Shown here: positions 63,511 to 64,000 of the stretch, one piece after another
How the letters are laid out: every line of letters begins with the position of its first letter
How positions within the stretch are numbered: position 1 is the first letter of the stretch
Origin: Gimesia alba
GTDB lineage: Bacteria; Planctomycetota; Planctomycetia; Planctomycetales; Planctomycetaceae
Direction of reading: 5' to 3'
Length of the DNA: 64,000 bases
Assembly (NCBI RefSeq): GCF_007744675.1
Contig: NZ_CP036269.1
Coordinates: forward strand, 6,065,046 to 6,129,045
Program-made: the position numbers and the translations under genes
The notes under the pieces: generated by a model
Databases searched by the model: none
Told to the model about the DNA's origin: nothing
Seen by the model: only the letters and a program-made list of their open reading frames with translations

Positions 63511-63527
63511 AATAGAGATTGCCCAAC

Positions 63528-63920
63528 ATGGATCAGGCACCACGCATCGGATCTTCGAATACGATTTCATTCGAAGTGGAGAAAAGCCACTCGATTACGT
63601 TTTCACAGGAAGCAGAAATTTCTGTGCTTTCGACGCCGTCACTGATTTGGTTTCTGGAACAGGCTGCGTTACAATTCCTGGAACCGTGGCTTGATGACAA
63701 GTCCCTGAGTGTTGGCACGCATGTGGATGTGGAGCACTTGGCTCCCACTCGCGTCGGTGCTACCGTGAATTGTACCGCACGACTCATCTATCAGGATGGG
63801 CCCGTGTATCGATTCAGTGTTGAAGCATATACCGGGGATGAGAAAATCGCGAAAGGCCTACACTCCCGCCGCATCATTCAAGCCCGCCAGTTAATCAAAC
63901 GGCTCCAGGCCGGATCGTAA
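63528..63920 (+). CDS. Hotdog-fold thioesterase, FlK-like
   Basis: A 130-residue protein with the hotdog pattern of the fluoroacetyl-CoA thioesterase-like group. LSTPSLIWFLEQAALQFLEP holds the helix with the catalytic-type Thr/Glu. LSVGTHVDVEHLAPTRVGATV is the core strand pair with the conserved His. FSVEAYTGDEKIAKGLHSRRII completes the sheet. It probably hydrolyses an acyl-CoA thioester; the substrate is unknown. ATG 63528 is chosen, with TTG 63519 as an in-frame alternative; neither has a good ribosome site because the repeat abuts the start. Confidence 0.82.
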   Translation: MDQAPRIGSSNTISFEVEKSHSITFSQEAEISVLSTPSLIWFLEQAALQFLEPWLDDKSLSVGTHVDVEHLAPTRVGATVNCTARLIYQDGPVYRFSVEAYTGDEKIAKGLHSRRIIQARQLIKRLQAGS

Positions 63921-64000
63921 TCCATCTAACCAGAGCGACTCTCATTCGATGCGACTCGGGCTGGAGGGCTTCGGAGACGTTTTAGTAAACCTGGAGACAG

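Overview
The window looks like the chromosome of a planctomycete, most probably Gimesia or a close relative. The signs are a secreted DUF1501 protein, a sulfatase, a PVC-type beta-propeller/HEAT/CxxCH cytochrome protein, a TPP II-like subtilase, several signal-peptide proteins known mainly from this phylum, and frequent GTG/TTG starts. No rRNA, tRNA or CRISPR array was seen. About 45 genes are supported, on both strands.

Layout. 1-1.8 kb: the end of a D-threonine-aldolase-like gene and a DUF1501 gene. 1.8-10.1 kb (minus): an envelope operon of YqiJ-like OB-fold membrane protein, YqiK-like flotillin and a giant DUF3686-type AAA ATPase. 10.4-13.3 kb (minus): fabI and the primary sigma factor rpoD. 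14.3-20 kb: citrate synthase, a beta-helix protein, a UPF0104 membrane protein, a zinc-ribbon protein and an AAA ATPase. 20.3-26.5 kb (plus): a cassette of class II asparagine synthase, acyl carrier protein, AMP-forming ligase, NadE-like synthase and polysaccharide deacetylase, probably for building or modifying a surface glycan or lipid. 26.8-28.3 kb: rpsD and an adenylate-kinase-like gene. 28.3-41.3 kb: mostly secreted or accessory proteins, including a sulfatase, two tandem paralogous membrane proteins, an Ntn hydrolase, a zinc-ribbon/ACP fusion next to a transglutaminase, an NHL propeller, a GR/GH-rich PDZ protein with a 96-bp tandem repeat, and a GNAT enzyme.

41.6-48.0 kb (minus) is a visibly AT-rich island and the most interesting part. 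It carries a sensor kinase, a stand-alone receiver domain and a receiver fused to a purine nucleoside phosphorylase domain. This is the architecture and order of the anti-phage defence system Detocs (DtcA, DtcB, DtcC; DtcC is an ATP-cleaving effector). The dtcB-like gene is split by a 934-bp IS5-family element flanked by a CTAG duplication. Removing the element and one CTAG restores a 150-codon receiver exactly in frame. The dtcA-like gene also seems to carry a one-base frameshift in an A-tract near its 5' end. The locus is therefore a recently broken Detocs with an apparently intact effector gene.

48.1-64 kb: glgC, the PVC cytochrome protein, rarA, a hypothetical gene, a SulP transporter coupled to a QTMAN-like glycosyltransferase, a large TPP II-like protease and a hotdog thioesterase. 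Three copies of a ~200-bp palindromic, MITE-like repeat lie between genes at 25.3, 38.5 and 63.3 kb. Intrinsic terminators can be read after citS, fabI, rpoD, rpsD, the PDZ gene, the NHL gene, glgC and the hypothetical gene opposite rarA.
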